Source: Rugalucina vietnamica (taxonomy: Eukaryota > Mollusca > Bivalvia > Lucinida > Lucinidae). From it: a stretch of 64,000 nt of DNA. Positions 1 through 10,127 of this stretch are shown here, in pieces. The DNA lies in the NCBI GenBank assembly GCA_964017185.1, contig OZ024878.1, positions 3,162,151 to 3,226,150 on the forward strand. Reading direction: 5' to 3'. A model generated the notes under the pieces. That model made no database searches. It was given only the letters and a program-made list of their open reading frames with translations, and was not told the DNA's origin. Within the stretch, counting starts at the first letter, position 1. Each line of letters opens with the position of its first letter. Position numbers and translations under genes: made by a program.

Positions 1-326
1 CAGACATATTAATCCTAGCCCTAAAAATCAAGGACGGTCCAGGTTTGGTGGTTTTCCTGGTGTTGACCGGCTTTCTCCACCACAGTTTACTATATAACGC
101 CAACATTTGCACCTTCAAGAATGCCTATATAAATTCCATGAGCTTTCTGTGTAATTGAAGTAAAATGAATAGTTCAAATTTTGAAGTTCCCTAAAATCAA
201 GAGGCCTCTTGTAATATAAATGAAAGAAACATATTAATATGGAGTTGAATTATCTAGACCAGTTTCATTTTGAGTAGAAGTTAAAACTGCAATGAAAACA
301 AAATTACTCAAATGTTGACACTCACA
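1..326. other. Left edge, no recognised gene
   Basis: AT-rich sequence with no supportable ORF. Earlier exons of the split gene that begins at 580 must lie to the left, because that exon opens with two bases completing a codon. Nothing here looks like one of them. Confidence 0.5.
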
Positions 327-545
327 ACCTTAACCCATATTTGACGAATGGATTTTCCCAACATTATCATAAGGGGGAGTCCACTTTCATTTATAGGGGC
401 TTCAGGTGTGATTTTAAAATTTTGTTCCATTTTTTAATGAAATTCTTCTAAGCAATCAGAATAGCCCCAGATGAGACGCAGCGTTTTGCGGCGTCACATC
501 TGGGGCTATTCTGTTTGCCTATGTTCCATAAAAGGGGCGCCAGGC
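327..545. repeat. Short dispersed repeat ending in a hairpin
   Basis: The text around 'GACGAATGGATTTTCCCAAC' recurs at 6059-6165 and inverted at 22217-22400, so this is a dispersed repeat. It includes a hairpin at about 459-513 whose arms AGAATAGCCCCAGATG and CATCTGGGGCTATTCT are exact reverse complements around a GACGC/GCGTC inner stem. Confidence 0.6.
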
Positions 546-579
546 TTAAATGAGTTAATCTTTCTGTTTCTGTTTGTAG

Positions 580-644
580 CTGGTCTTGGAGAGATAAAGA
601 AAGAATCTAAAAAGCTCAAGTATAGTGTAGAAGTACAGCATGTG
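580..644 (+). CDS. RBR-PARP gene, internal exon (first visible)
   Basis: Acceptor TTTCTGTTTGTAG precedes 580 and donor GTGAGT follows 644. The exon opens with two bases finishing a codon and ends at phase 0, reading GLGEIKKESKKLKYSVEVQH. This charged stretch runs directly into REIFPSVHRHFVKKLL of the next exon, which looks like a small helical module, perhaps CUE- or UBA-like. It matches nothing I can name with confidence. The true start codon lies upstream of the window. Confidence 0.65.
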
Positions 645-803
645 GTGAGTGCTTTGTTCTCTAGTATTATGACTTTGTGATTTTGTATCTTGGAAATGAC
701 ATTAGTTATTTTAAGCTGTGTTGGAGCATCTGGCTCAGAATCACACACTAGGCATTAAACTCCCATTTGCACCGGACTGTGTTCTTTATCAAGACACATT
801 AAC

Positions 804-1081
804 CATCAGGAAAACATGTCCGTGTGATGTATACCCCCTTGAACCCCACTTTTATATCGCAAAACTGGGGTATGCAGGGGTATACCTATTTTTCTTATTT
901 TTGCTCCAAAACATAGATTGTGGGTACTCGTTAGAACCGCCTCGCCGAGGCGGTTCTAACGTGTACCCACAATCTATGTTTTGAGCGAAAATAAGAAAAA
1001 TATCAAAATTTTTCAGCTGAAAATTTTCATATTTTAAGCTCAAACAATCTCTGTTTATTACATGGGCAAGTTTTCGTAATG
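804..1081 (+). mobile_element. MITE family A, copy 1
   Basis: The left end CATCAGGAAAACATGTCCGTG and right end CATGGGCAAGTTTTCGTAATG are imperfect inverted repeats. The core hairpin is CCAAAACATAGATTGTGGGT…ACCCACAATCTATGTTTTG around the palindrome AACCGCCTCGCCGAGGCGGTT. It is about 278 bp, non-coding, and the first of eight copies. ORFs running through it on either strand are repeat artefacts. Confidence 0.85.
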
Positions 1082-1223
1082 CTCTCCATAGAACTTGTTA
1101 ATACTAGGAAGTGGTAGCTCTGTCCAAACATGAATTATTGACCAAGATCTAAAGCTATAATCAAACCAAACCAGAACAAAGCATTTTCTTAGAATTTGAT
1201 TCATGCAAAAGTATATTTTTCAG

Positions 1224-2690
1224 AGAGAAATATTTCCATCTGTTCATCGGCACTTTGTGAAGAAACTCCTCAAGTACCTCTCTGACCGTTTCTCCAACAA
1301 AGAGACAATACTCCAGCACGCTGTGACATTCCTGAGTGACCACCCCTATCCCATGGATGGTGACTCGCAGTGGGAAATTGATGCTGCGATAGACTCGTTG
1401 AAAAAAGTTGTGATAACGCCGACAGGTGTGGATATTCCGAAACGTAAAGACAGCAAGTCGAGTGGTGAACGAGATAATTTTGTAAGTAACTGGATTTCCC
1501 AGTCGGACTTTCAAAAGAGCCTGGATACAGGTGGTCCTAGTACTCCCTCTAGTTTTGACACTATTGATATATTGGATAGTGAATCAGCTAGTACAGGTGC
1601 TACAGGTGACTCCAGACTGTTTGGTTTTTCTAATCCCGAGACCCTGACCGTGCCTTTGGGATTGCCGTTAGTGCCTTCGGGAACCAGTGTAAGATCACTG
1701 GGAACCAGTGTAGCATCTATAGTTAATTCACCACCGGCAAGTCCGTGTTCCTGGCATGGCTCTTTATCATCCAGTGATGACTTGTTTGGAAGTTCACCCA
1801 ACAGAACTACAGAAGTGGTCGGCATTTCATCTGACACAAGTCCAGAATCTGTAAAACTTTCAACTGCAGGTGCAAGTTTGACCAAAGCATCAAATGATGA
1901 TGTTTTAAGCCTTGATAGTAATACACAGAAAGCTGTCCTGGACATGATTCGAACTGGTGAAATTGTCAATGATCCATCAATATTAGGAGCTACTGGTACA
2001 TCTCAGACTGGAAGTAACGAATTACCTCGTACTTCTTTAGAACAAAAGTCGAAAAATTCTGACTGGAACAGTAAGGCACTGGTTGAATCTGAATTGCAGA
2101 AAGCTAAAAAGGAAATGGAAAAGGCAAAATATGCAAGTATTCATAAAGCTCCCATTTTCAGAACACCTAATACATCAAGAAGTGGTGATAACAGTTTGCC
2201 TGGATCGTCTATTGATCAACGATCAAGTGAGCCAAATTGGAAAAGCAAGGAACGTGAGAGTCTTGAATTGCAAAAAGCACTGTTTGCTAGTATTGAACAA
2301 GGGCATTCTGATATGGAAGTAGAGGAGGCTGATTCCCCGGGACCTCAGCCCAAATCCACCGACAGTTATAAAGAACAGTACAGAAGAGCTTTAGCAAACT
2401 ATTTAAGGTTGGAAGCATTAAAGAAAACTGGTAGGAGTGACCAGAGTGGACTGAGTAAGGATGGGGCCGGTGGACGGTCCCCAGGACCTCAGCCCAAATA
2501 CACCGACAGTTATAAAGAACAGTTCAGAAGAGCTTTAGCAAACTATAAAAGGTTGGAAGCATTAAAGAAAACTGGTAGGAGTGACCAGAGTGGACTGGAT
2601 AAGGATGGGGCCGGTGGGAGGTCGGCCAGTTCCAGCTCACTGGCTACGGAGGGGTCACTGAGATTGGGGGATGTGAGACCGAAAACTTCC
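1224..2690 (+). CDS. RBR-PARP gene, long linker exon (489 codons)
   Basis: A pyrimidine-rich acceptor (ATTTTTCAG) ends at 1223 and a perfect donor GTAAGT follows 2690. The exon is exactly 489 codons, phase 0 at both ends. The first ~75 residues (REIFPSVHRHFVKKLLKYL… then HAVTFLSDHPYPM) look helical and conserved. The remainder is Ser/Thr/Pro/Asp-rich and probably disordered. Near its end a 48-residue module beginning PGPQPK and containing DSYKEQYRRALANY is present twice in tandem, at 2337-2480 and 2481-2624. The ATG at 1203 lies inside the acceptor tract and is probably not a start. The function of this region is unknown; it may be a scaffold linking an N-terminal fold to the zinc-binding part. 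Confidence 0.75.
2337..2624 (+). repeat. 144-bp in-frame tandem duplication inside coding exon
   Basis: Two back-to-back 144-bp units (2337-2480, 2481-2624) encode 48-residue copies that differ at a few positions, for example YKEQYRRALANYLRL versus YKEQFRRALANYKRL. The frame is kept, so this is a recent protein-level duplication. Confidence 0.9.
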
Positions 2691-2721
2691 GTAAGTATAG
2701 AAATAAATGTAATTGTTTGTA

Positions 2722-2872
2722 TTTAGGTTTAATGTCCCAGTCAACAAATTTTCAGTCATGTTGGGATGGAGCCACAGCTTCCTGGGTTTTAATCAGTACA
2801 ATTAGATATTAATGTATCTCACTTATAGCCACAACACGGTGCTGCTGGTGGGGATCAAACCCAGAAATAAAT
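2722..2872 (-). mobile_element. SINE fragment (inverted), cut by MITE C
   Basis: The segment contains GGTGGGGATCAAACCC, the reverse of a polymerase III B box (GGTTTGATCCC), and shares 'TTTAATGTCCCAGTCAACAA' text with the inverted SINE at 63384. It stops where a family-C MITE begins. Confidence 0.55.
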
Positions 2873-2873
2873 G

Positions 2874-3108
2874 GAGACGCGACGCGAGAAAACCGGTCTT
2901 CGGGGTTTCCGACAAAGTCTGACACAAACCGAGCTGTACAGTCACAGAAGAAAGCTAGACTCTTGGAATTTTGGATTTAAGTAGAAGAGGAAATGTACTA
3001 TCCGAGTGGCGAAAACAAAGGAGCTGATCAGCTGTGCAGTTACTGCACAGCTGATCTGCGTCTTTGTTTTCGCAAAGGCAAAAATCCGATTTTCTCATGA
3101 CGCGGCAC
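2874..3108. mobile_element. MITE family C, copy 1
   Basis: This ~235-bp non-coding element is the first of at least 20 family-C copies in the window. The ends are GAG(C)CGCGACGCGAGAAAACC and its near inverse …GGTTTTCTCATGACGCGGCTC. The middle is a palindrome around GCTGATCAGCTGTGCAGTTA flanked by GCGAAAACAAAGG and CCTTTGTTTTCGC, so a single strand would fold into a long hairpin. No transposase is encoded. The superfamily is not clear because target duplications are not obvious. Confidence 0.8.
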
Positions 3109-3306
3109 AATGTATGAAAGTTTTTTCCTTTGGAAGCAGTAAAACATTCAAAAGAATGAGGTTTTGCCAATTATACAGTTTGTATAGCAACAAAAACAAC
3201 AACTGGGCTGTTATGTTGAGAATCTTATATTTATAAGGGTCATCTGAACCTAAAACCTCCACTATTAATATCAACTATCGTCTCATATTTGTTTGACATA
3301 TTCTAG

Positions 3307-3462
3307 GCTGCAGAGACACTAGGCAGTGGTACACTGAGATTTCACCCCTACCCCCAGGCAGACAAGCACCTATCAGGAGACAAGAGAAGTACCAGTACCC
3401 CAGACTTTAGTTTCGCTGTGCCACTCCCCGGGCACAAACCTGATTCTGTCAACCATGGACAG
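3307..3462 (+). CDS. RBR-PARP gene, exon (52 codons)
   Basis: Acceptor ATATTCTAG ends at 3306 and donor GTGAAT follows 3462. The exon is 156 bp, phase 0 at both ends, and reads AAETLGSGTLRFHPYPQADK… to …DSVNHGQ with no stop. It continues the low-complexity linker. I see no known domain. The phase agreement with both neighbours and the absence of repeat similarity support it. Confidence 0.7.
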
Positions 3463-3648
3463 GTGAATATTGAAATGATGAATTATGCACCAGTCATTTG
3501 TTACCACCCCCCCCACACACACACACACATGCGGGGAAGGGTGGGGATAGCTGAGCTAAAGTGCAGGGCAATTACTTTTCGAGTGTCCTCTCAGTGCAGG
3601 GGAAATGAAGGGGTTTTCGCATTAGGATCCTTATCCCAGGGAGACTTT

Positions 3649-4022
3649 TAGCTCACCTGAAGGCTCACAGGTGAGCTTATAGTATACTCATGCTCCGGCG
3701 TCCGTCGGCGTCCATCTGTCATTCACATTTTCAAAGATCTTCTCCTCTGAAACCGCTGGGCCTCTCAAAGCCAAACATCATGTGGAGCATCCTTAGGAAG
3801 GGGGAACAAAAGTTTGTATAAATGGTCCAGGTCACATGACCAAGATGGCTGCCATGGCTATAAATAGCAAAAACCTTTAAAAATCTTCTTCTCCAGAACC
3901 AGAAGGGCTATGGTTTTGAAACTTGGCATGAAGCATCAGGCAATGTAGCTCTACAACATTTGTATAAATCATGACCCTGGGACGACCTTGACCTATTTTA
4001 CAGCAAGGTCAACTTAGGTTGC
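3649..4022 (+). mobile_element. Family E element (truncated copy)
   Basis: It starts TAGCTCACCTGAAGGCTCAC, the left end shared with 6166, 10432 and 29467, followed by the family text GGTCACATGACCAAGATGGC and TGACCTTGACCTATTTTA. The right end is lost at a SINE-like segment. Confidence 0.7.
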
Positions 4023-4029
4023 CCATGCT

Positions 4030-4560
4030 TCATAAAGTGCAGTCGGAAATAAATGAGTAAATGTTGCATAAAGTCGGAGTTGATGTAACTTTCGTAGTAG
4101 AACCAAACACAGAAATATGTGATACCACTGTGTCTGGTGTAGGTTTGAGCCCTGCACTGGCCCCTTGTGAGACAAGCCAAGTTCTGCTTGCGGGAGTGCC
4201 AGGTGGTTTTTCTCCGGGTACTCCCGTTTTCACCCATCTGCTGATTGGCCTGTCTCATATGAGCTGAAATAATCTTGAAAGGGACATAAAACTGAATTAA
4301 AAAAAAAATATATATCTGAGCATGATGATCTAGCAGTAAAGCATGAGACTGAATCAAGAGGTCCAGGGTTTGATTCCCACTTGGTCAGGAAGGCACATAA
4401 ACTCTCTTATACAGTATGATACCCAGAAAGCAATCTTGATAGCGAATCAGACTTTTGGCGAGGGATCTCTGGTTCAATCCTCGTCTGGGGCATCGTCTGT
4501 TGTTGCCTTCAGCAAATGTACATATATTCGTAGTTGGCGGCAATAAAAGCTCTACAGAGC
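4030..4560 (+). mobile_element. Composite of SINE tail and tRNA-derived SINE
   Basis: The first part (to about 4300) ends CATATGAGCTGAAATAATCT…GAATTAAAAAAAA, a 3' tail shared with 19085-19282 and 49193-49340. The second part (about 4310-4560) holds two B-box-like words, GGGTTTGATTCCC and TGGTTCAATCC, and an A-box-like TAGCAGTAAAGC, as in tRNA-derived SINEs. Confidence 0.6.
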
Positions 4561-4583
4561 TTTTGTTGATTGTTGAAATATAG

Positions 4584-4843
4584 CATTACAAAAATATGCC
4601 CATGCAATAAACAGAGATTTTTTTAGCTTTAAGAATTGAAAATTTTCAGCTGAAAAATTTTGATATTTTTCTTATTTTTGCTCAAAACATAGATTGTGGG
4701 TACAAGTACCCACAACCTATGTTTTGGAGCAAAAAAAAGAAAAAAAGGTATACCCCTGCAAAGTTGCAAACCCCAGTTTTACTATGTGAAAGTTGGGTTC
4801 CAGGGGGTATACATGTACATTGCATGGACATGTTTTCCTGATG
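4584..4843 (-). mobile_element. MITE family A, copy 2 (reversed)
   Basis: Ends CATTACAAAAATATGCCCATG and GGACATGTTTTCCTGATG are the family-A termini in reverse. The central hairpin is reduced to GTGGGTACAAGTACCCAC. Confidence 0.8.
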
Positions 4844-5002
4844 GAGCGACTTTAAAGATTATTATCATCATGAAGTGGTGGTTCTTTTTTGACATGGGGG
4901 ATAAATGTTGACTGTGATGTTGAACCAAAAAATGCAAAATTATACATTTGTAGTAACAAAATGTTGCAGAGAATATAGACAAAACTAAAAAGTATGAACC
5001 TC

Positions 5003-5467
5003 AGTAACTTGTATCCAGTCTTCCCATTCTCAGCCTGCATGCTAGTAACTTGTATCCACGTTTTCCCATTCTCAGCCTGCATGCTAGTAACTTGTATCCA
5101 CGTCTTCCCATTCTCAGCCTGCATGCTAGTAACTTATGTCCACGTCTTCCCTTTCTCAGCCTGCATGCTAGTAACTTGTATCCACGTCTTCCCATTCTCA
5201 GCCTGCATGCTAGTAACTTGTATCCACGTCTTCCCATTCTCAGCCTGCATGCTAGTAACTTGTATCCATGTTTTCCCATTCTCAGCCTGCATGCTAGTAA
5301 CTTGTATCCACGTTTTCCCATTCTCAGCCTGCATGCTAGTAACTTGTATCCACGTCTTCCCATTCTCAGCCTGCATGCTAGTAACTTGTATCCATGTCTT
5401 CCCATTCTCAGCCTGCATGCTAGTAACTTGTATCTACGTCTTCCCATTCTCAGCCTGCATGCTGTCT
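5003..5467. repeat. 42-bp minisatellite, about 11 units
   Basis: Eleven near-identical 42-bp units run head to tail immediately upstream of the Lys/Gln repeat exon. Each contains TGCATGCTAGTAAC and then TCTTCCCATTCTCAG. Both strands stay open in several frames only because the unit is 14 codons long and lacks stops in those frames; I do not regard it as coding. The units look like repeated 3' splice-site modules (see findings). Confidence 0.95.
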
Positions 5468-5479
5468 TTATCCCTCCAG

Positions 5480-5960
5480 TTAGCTGAAAAGAGAGGCCAG
5501 TAGAATCATTAAAGATGTCTAAAAGCAAGAAGAGAAATTTGAGAAAGAAAGCAAAACGTCAACAGCAGTTGATGGAAATACAGATGCAGCAAATACAGTT
5601 AGCTCCAAAAGAGAGGCCAGTAGAATCATTAAAGATGTCTAAAAGCAAGAAGAGAAATTTGAGAAAGAAAGCAAAACGTCAACAACAGTTGATGGAAATA
5701 CAGATGCAGCAAATACAGTTAGCTCCAAAAGAGAGGCCAGTAGAATCATTAAAGATGTCTAAAAGCAAGAAGAGAAATTTGAGAAAGAAAGCAAAACGTC
5801 AACAACAGTTGATGGAAATACAGATGCAGCAAATACAGTTAGCTCCAAAAGAGAGGCCAGTAGAATCATTAAAGATGTCTAAAAACAAGAAGTACAAATT
5901 GAAAAAGAAAGCAAAATGTCAACAACAGTTGATGGAAATACAGATGCAGCAAATACAGGA
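5480..5960 (+). repeat. 120-bp tandem repeat, four units
   Basis: The units begin TTAGCTCCAAAAGAGAGGCC (5600, 5720, 5840). The first, at 5480, reads TTAGCTGAAAAGAGAGGCC and is one base shorter. The near identity of units 1-3 implies recent expansion or homogenisation. Confidence 0.9.
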
Positions 5961-5976
5961 AGTTGAAGTAGAAAAG
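5515..5976 (+). CDS. RBR-PARP gene, Lys/Gln repeat exon (start uncertain)
   Basis: A 120-bp unit encoding 40 residues (MSKSKKRNLRKKAKRQQQ…, then LMEIQMQQIQ and LAPKERPVESLK) is repeated four times. The first three units are almost identical and the last diverges into EVEVEK. A donor-like GTACTA follows 5976 at phase 0, matching the phase-0 exon at 10128. The charged, Gln-rich, heptad-like units suggest a basic helix or coiled coil that may bind RNA or DNA. The 5' border is unclear: the best acceptor (TATCCCTCCAG, ending 5479) is followed by a unit one base shorter than the others, which puts stops in every frame. A weaker AG just before the ATG at 5515 would keep phase 0. A separate short gene starting at this ATG is a less likely alternative. 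Confidence 0.55.
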
Positions 5977-6058
5977 GTACTAGCAAAAACCCTGTAAACC
6001 CCAAACCAGTTGTGGTGCATGCACTATTGTAATCATTCATGAAAAGGTTCTTTCCAAA

Positions 6059-6165
6059 CATATTTAACCCATAATTGATGAATGGATTTTCCCAACATTA
6101 TCATTTTGGTCAGCCCACTTTCATTATTATGGACACGAGGAGTGATTTTGAATTTTTATTCCTTT
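6059..6165. repeat. Dispersed repeat related to 327-545
   Basis: Shares 'GATGAATGGATTTTCCCAAC' and the following text with 327-545. It is cut at 6166 by a family-E element. Confidence 0.5.
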
Positions 6166-8029
6166 TTAGCTCATCAGAGCCAAAGACTTACAGGTGAGCT
6201 TATAGTATACCATGCTCCGTCACCGTCCGTCGTCTGTCATCAGTCCGTCGTTGTCCACCATCTTCTCTGAAACCACAAGGCCAATCAAAGCCAAATTTTG
6301 TATGAAGCATCTATATGAAAGGGGAATCAATGTGTATATAAGAAATCCAGGTCACATGACCAAGATGGCTGCCATGCCCATATATGGTAAAAACCCTTCA
6401 AAAATCTCCAGAACCAGTGGACTGATTTCAAAGAAACTTATCATGAAGCACATATGGCTCAAACACTACAATGTTTGTATAAATCATGACACTTTGATGA
6501 CCTTGACCTATTTTACGGCAAGGTCAATATAGGTCACCAATGCATTTGAATGGTGAAAACTTCATAAAATGTCATTTAAAGTGAAAGTCTTGCCGGAAAT
6601 GGGTAGTAGGACTGAATATTAATGATTCTGAAAAAAATTGGACCCCAGGGGCTCATGTGCCCCCTCCCGGGGCAATATACATGTATATCTCCATAGTATT
6701 CAAACATCTTCTCCTCTGAAACCGCTTGGTCAATTTTATTGTGAAGCATCAATAGGAAGGGGTTATCAATGTGTATATATAGATAATCCAGGTCACATGA
6801 CCAAGCCGGAACAGGTGGACAGATTTCAACGAAACTTGGCATGAAGTATCGATAGCTCAAGTGCTACAGTGTGTATAAATCAAGACCCTGTGATGACCTT
6901 GACCTGTTTTACTGCATGGTCAACATAGATCACCAATGCATTTGAATGGAGAAAACTTTTGAAAAGTCATTTAAAGTGAAAGTCTTGCAGGAAATGGGCA
7001 GTAGGACTGAATATTAATGATTCTGAAAAAAATTAGACCCAAGGGGCTCATCTGCCCCCACCTTGGGGCACTATGTATATTACCATAATGTTCAAACATC
7101 TCCTCTGAAACCGCTTGGCCAATCAAAGCCAAATTTTATGCGATGGGGGAATCAATAAGTATATAAATAATCTAGGTCACATGACAAAGATGGCTGCCAT
7201 GCAAATATACTGTAAAAACCCTTCTAAAATCTTCTTCTCTGTAACTGGTGGACTGATTTCATAGAAACTTGGCATGAAGCATTGATGGCTAAAATACTAC
7301 AATGTATAAATAAATCATTACCCTGTGGTGACCTTGACTTATTTTACGACAAGGTCAACATAGGTCGCCTATGCATTTGAATGGGGAATTTTTTTAAAAA
7401 GTCATTTGAGGTGAAAATCTTGCAGGAAATGAGTAGTAGGACAGCATATTAATGATTCTGGAAAAAAGTTGGACCCAAGGGCTTATTATGCCCCCCCCCC
7501 CCAGGCAATATACATGTATATTACCATAATATTCAAATATCTCCTCTGAAACCGCTTTGCCAATAAAGCAAAATTTTATGTGAAGCATCCAAAGGATGGG
7601 GGAACCAATGTGTATATTAATAACTAGGTCACATGACCAAGATGGCCACCATGCCTTCAAAAATCTTCTTCTCTGAAACCAATAGACTGATTTCAAGGAA
7701 ACTTGGTGTGAAGCATTGATGGCTAAAGTACTCCAATGTATATATGAATCATGACCCTGTGATAACCTTGACCAAGTTTATGGCAAGGTCAACATGTGTT
7801 GCCTATGCATTTAAATGGGGAAAACTGTTAAAATGTCATTTGAAGGGAAAAGCCAGCAGGAAATTGGCAATTGGACAGAATATCGATTATTCTGAAAAAA
7901 AGAAAATGGCCCAAAGGCTACATCTGCCCCTGCATTGGGGTAAAATACCATGATATTCAAACATGTTTATTGGTATATGCAGCAGATCTCAGGTGAGCGT
8001 TTACAGGATCATTGGTCCTCTGGTCTATT
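6166..8029 (+). mobile_element. Family E element, full-length copy
   Basis: It runs from TTTAGCTCATCAGAGCC to CAGGTGAGCGTTTACAGG…GGTCCTCTGGT and is made of about four diverged ~430-bp internal repeats. Each carries GGTCACATGACCAAGATGGC, then GAAACTTGGCATGAAGCAT, then ATGACCTTGACCTATTTTA. The ends are imperfect inverted repeats. It has no coding capacity and looks like a non-autonomous DNA element with internal tandem repeats. Confidence 0.75.
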
Positions 8030-8197
8030 GCAAAGGGCAGGGCAAAGAGCAAAGTTTTGACCTTCAGTTTGCCCCTGGAGATGGGGCTCATAGTAGGGCA
8101 CTGAAAGCTGAAAAGTCATAATCCCCACCCTTCCCAGTAGATGGGGGAGCAGTGGTTACAAATGACTGGTGCATTAATTTAATGATTAAAGAAAAAA

Positions 8198-8551
8198 TAC
8201 CATATTCATTCTAATTAGCGCACATGCTCCAATAAGCGCACACCCTTGTCAATTTCAAAAATCATGTGCATTAGGGCACACTACTCGACGAGCATATTGA
8301 TATTTTTCAGCAATTTTACACATTTATATTGCATAAAACTCAAGTTTAGCTGATCAAACACTATATTGGAACGATTGGAACACTTGAATGACTTCATCGT
8401 TGTTATTTTTGATATTGTAATACACTTAACAACAGTTAATACGTTGTTTGTGTTCCTAGTGTGCGCTTATTAGAACGATATTTTGTTACGGTATTTTTAA
8501 GTTATTTTGAAAAGTTAAGCACACTGTGCACTACTTAGAATGAATATGGTA
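8198..8551. mobile_element. TIR element, 354 bp
   Basis: Perfect 17-bp terminal inverted repeats TACCATATTCATTCTAA at 8198 and its inverse at 8535-8551. Inside, AGCGCACA words recur in opposite orientations (8216 and about 8462). Non-coding. Confidence 0.7.
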
Positions 8552-8770
8552 ATTGGACGCAATAGATCCAATCAGGTGCATAAAGTGAACCAGCTATTGA
8601 TCCTTACAGCTAGCTCATTTCTTTCATGAAGATATGGTCTGACAGAAAAATATTTCTCTGGCCATTCTTTCTTCTTACACTGATTCAACAAGAGCATTTT
8701 TTCACTCACTGGTGAAAGAAATGTGCAACAAGTGGGGAGATTTTACAATCAAGACGGCAAGTAAAGATAG

Positions 8771-8897
8771 GGAGTGTAGTGGAATTGTGGTAGGGCATCC
8801 AACTCAGAATCGAGAGGTCCTGGGTTTGATCCCCACTGGCATCACCCTGTTGTGTCCTAGAGCAAGGCGCATTTATTCCCTTAAGTTTATTTGCCAT
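8771..8897 (+). mobile_element. tRNA-derived SINE
   Basis: A polymerase III promoter is visible: A box TGGTAGGGCATC and B box GGGTTTGATCCC, followed by the CCTGTTGTGTCCTAGAGCAA body also seen at 17690. A family-C MITE follows at once. Confidence 0.65.
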
Positions 8898-8899
8898 TT

Positions 8900-9124
8900 G
8901 AGCCGCTGCATCAGAAAACCAACAATCTGCATATGTGAAAACAAAGGCACAGACCAGCTTCGTAGTAACCGAGAAGCCTTTGTTTTCGCTTCACGGATAG
9001 TACAATCCCTCTTCTTCCTAAATCCAAATTACAATCTTCTTGCCTTCTTCTGTGACTGTACTGGCTGGTTTGTGTCGGATATGGTCGGAAACTCAAATTG
9101 TTGGTTTTCTTGTGCGAAGGCTCA
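8900..9124. mobile_element. MITE family C, copy 2
   Basis: Ends GAGCCGCTGCATCAGAAAACC and TGTGCGAAGGCTCA. The central hairpin is disrupted compared with the next copy. Confidence 0.75.
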
Positions 9125-9127
9125 TTT

Positions 9128-9364
9128 GAGCCGCATCGTGAGAAAACCGGATTTTTGCCTAGGCGAAAACAAAGGCGCAGATCAGCTTCGCGGTAACCGC
9201 GAAGCTGATCAGCGCCTTTGTTTTCGCTACTCGGATAGTACAATTCCTCTTCTACTTAAATCCGAAATTTCAAGCTTCTATCTCTTTTCTGAGCTTGTAC
9301 AGGCCGGTTTGTGTCGGACCTGGTCGGAAACCCCGAAGACCGGTTTTCTCGCGTCGAGGCTCAT
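9128..9364. mobile_element. MITE family C, copy 3
   Basis: This copy follows copy 2 after three bases. Its centre is a perfect palindrome, GATCAGCTTCGCGGTAACCG and its complement, framed by GCGAAAACAAAGGCGC and GCGCCTTTGTTTTCGC. It is the best-preserved hairpin of the family here. Confidence 0.85.
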
Positions 9365-9452
9365 TTTATAGTGCAACAATATCCTTAAAATGAGTAATGA
9401 GAAAACCAACAATGTGGTTTTTGAACAGGTTTGACAAAAACTGGTCTATATC

Positions 9453-9731
9453 CACCAGGAAAACATGTCCGTGCTATGAATACCCCCTTAAACCCCACTT
9501 TTATATAGAAAAACTGGGGTTTGCAGGGGTATACCTATTTTTCTTATTTTTGCTCCAAAACATAGATTGTGGGTACTCGTTAGAACCGCCTCGGCGAGGC
9601 GGTTCTAACGTGTACCCACAATCTATGTTTTGAGCAAAAATAAGAAAAATATCAAAAATTTTCCATTGAAAATTATCATTTTTACAACCAAAAATTTTTT
9701 CTGTATATTGCATGGCCGTGTTTTCGTAATG
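9453..9731 (+). mobile_element. MITE family A, copy 3
   Basis: Termini ACCAGGAAAACATGTCCGTG and CATGGCCGTGTTTTCGTAATG. The core hairpin GTTAGAACCGCCTCGGCGAG is fully palindromic and is flanked by GTGGGTAC/GTACCCAC. Confidence 0.85.
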
Positions 9732-9803
9732 TCATCACAGAAGATGGCTTGAAGCTTGAAATGTTGAATCTAGAAAGTAGAGGAATTGTACTATAGGTGT
9801 TGC

Positions 9804-10054
9804 CATCATGAAAACATGTTCATGTAATGTATACCCCCGTGAACCCCACTTTTATATAGCAAAACTGGGGTATGCAAGGGGAAACCTATTTTTCTTGTTT
9901 TTGCTCTAAAACATAGATTGTGGGCGAGGCGGTGTACCCACAATCTATGTTTTGAGCAAAAATAAAAAAAATATAAAAAAAATTCAGCTTTATATATTTA
10001 ATTTTTTAAGCTCAAAAAAATCTCTTTATATTGCATGTGCAAGTTTTCGTAATG
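9804..10054 (+). mobile_element. MITE family A, copy 4
   Basis: Same termini as copy 1. The central GC hairpin is shortened to GGGCGAGGCGGTGTACCC, which suggests loss of the stem tip. Confidence 0.8.
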
Positions 10055-10127
10055 CTTTGTTTTTGCATATCCGAAATGTTGTTTTTCTCATTACGTGGCT
10101 CAAATGTTTTCACCATTCCAATTTCAG

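Noticed and set aside
1203..1223. ATG at 1203 as the start of a 507-codon gene
   Set aside because: The bases before 1224 form a good acceptor tract (GTATATTTTTCAG), and the preceding exon 580-644 joins in phase.
4994..5528. Open frames on both strands repeating the same 14-residue peptide
   Set aside because: They come from a 42-bp minisatellite, a multiple of three without stops; no splice or start context supports translation.
8911..9371. ORFs with CENKGADQLRGNREADQRLC
   Set aside because: Translation of the family-C MITE palindrome, present at many copies in several frames.
9501..9713. Repeated small ORFs with NIDCGY…LEPPRRGGSN
   Set aside because: Translation of the family-A MITE hairpin; the same peptide appears wherever the element does, on both strands.
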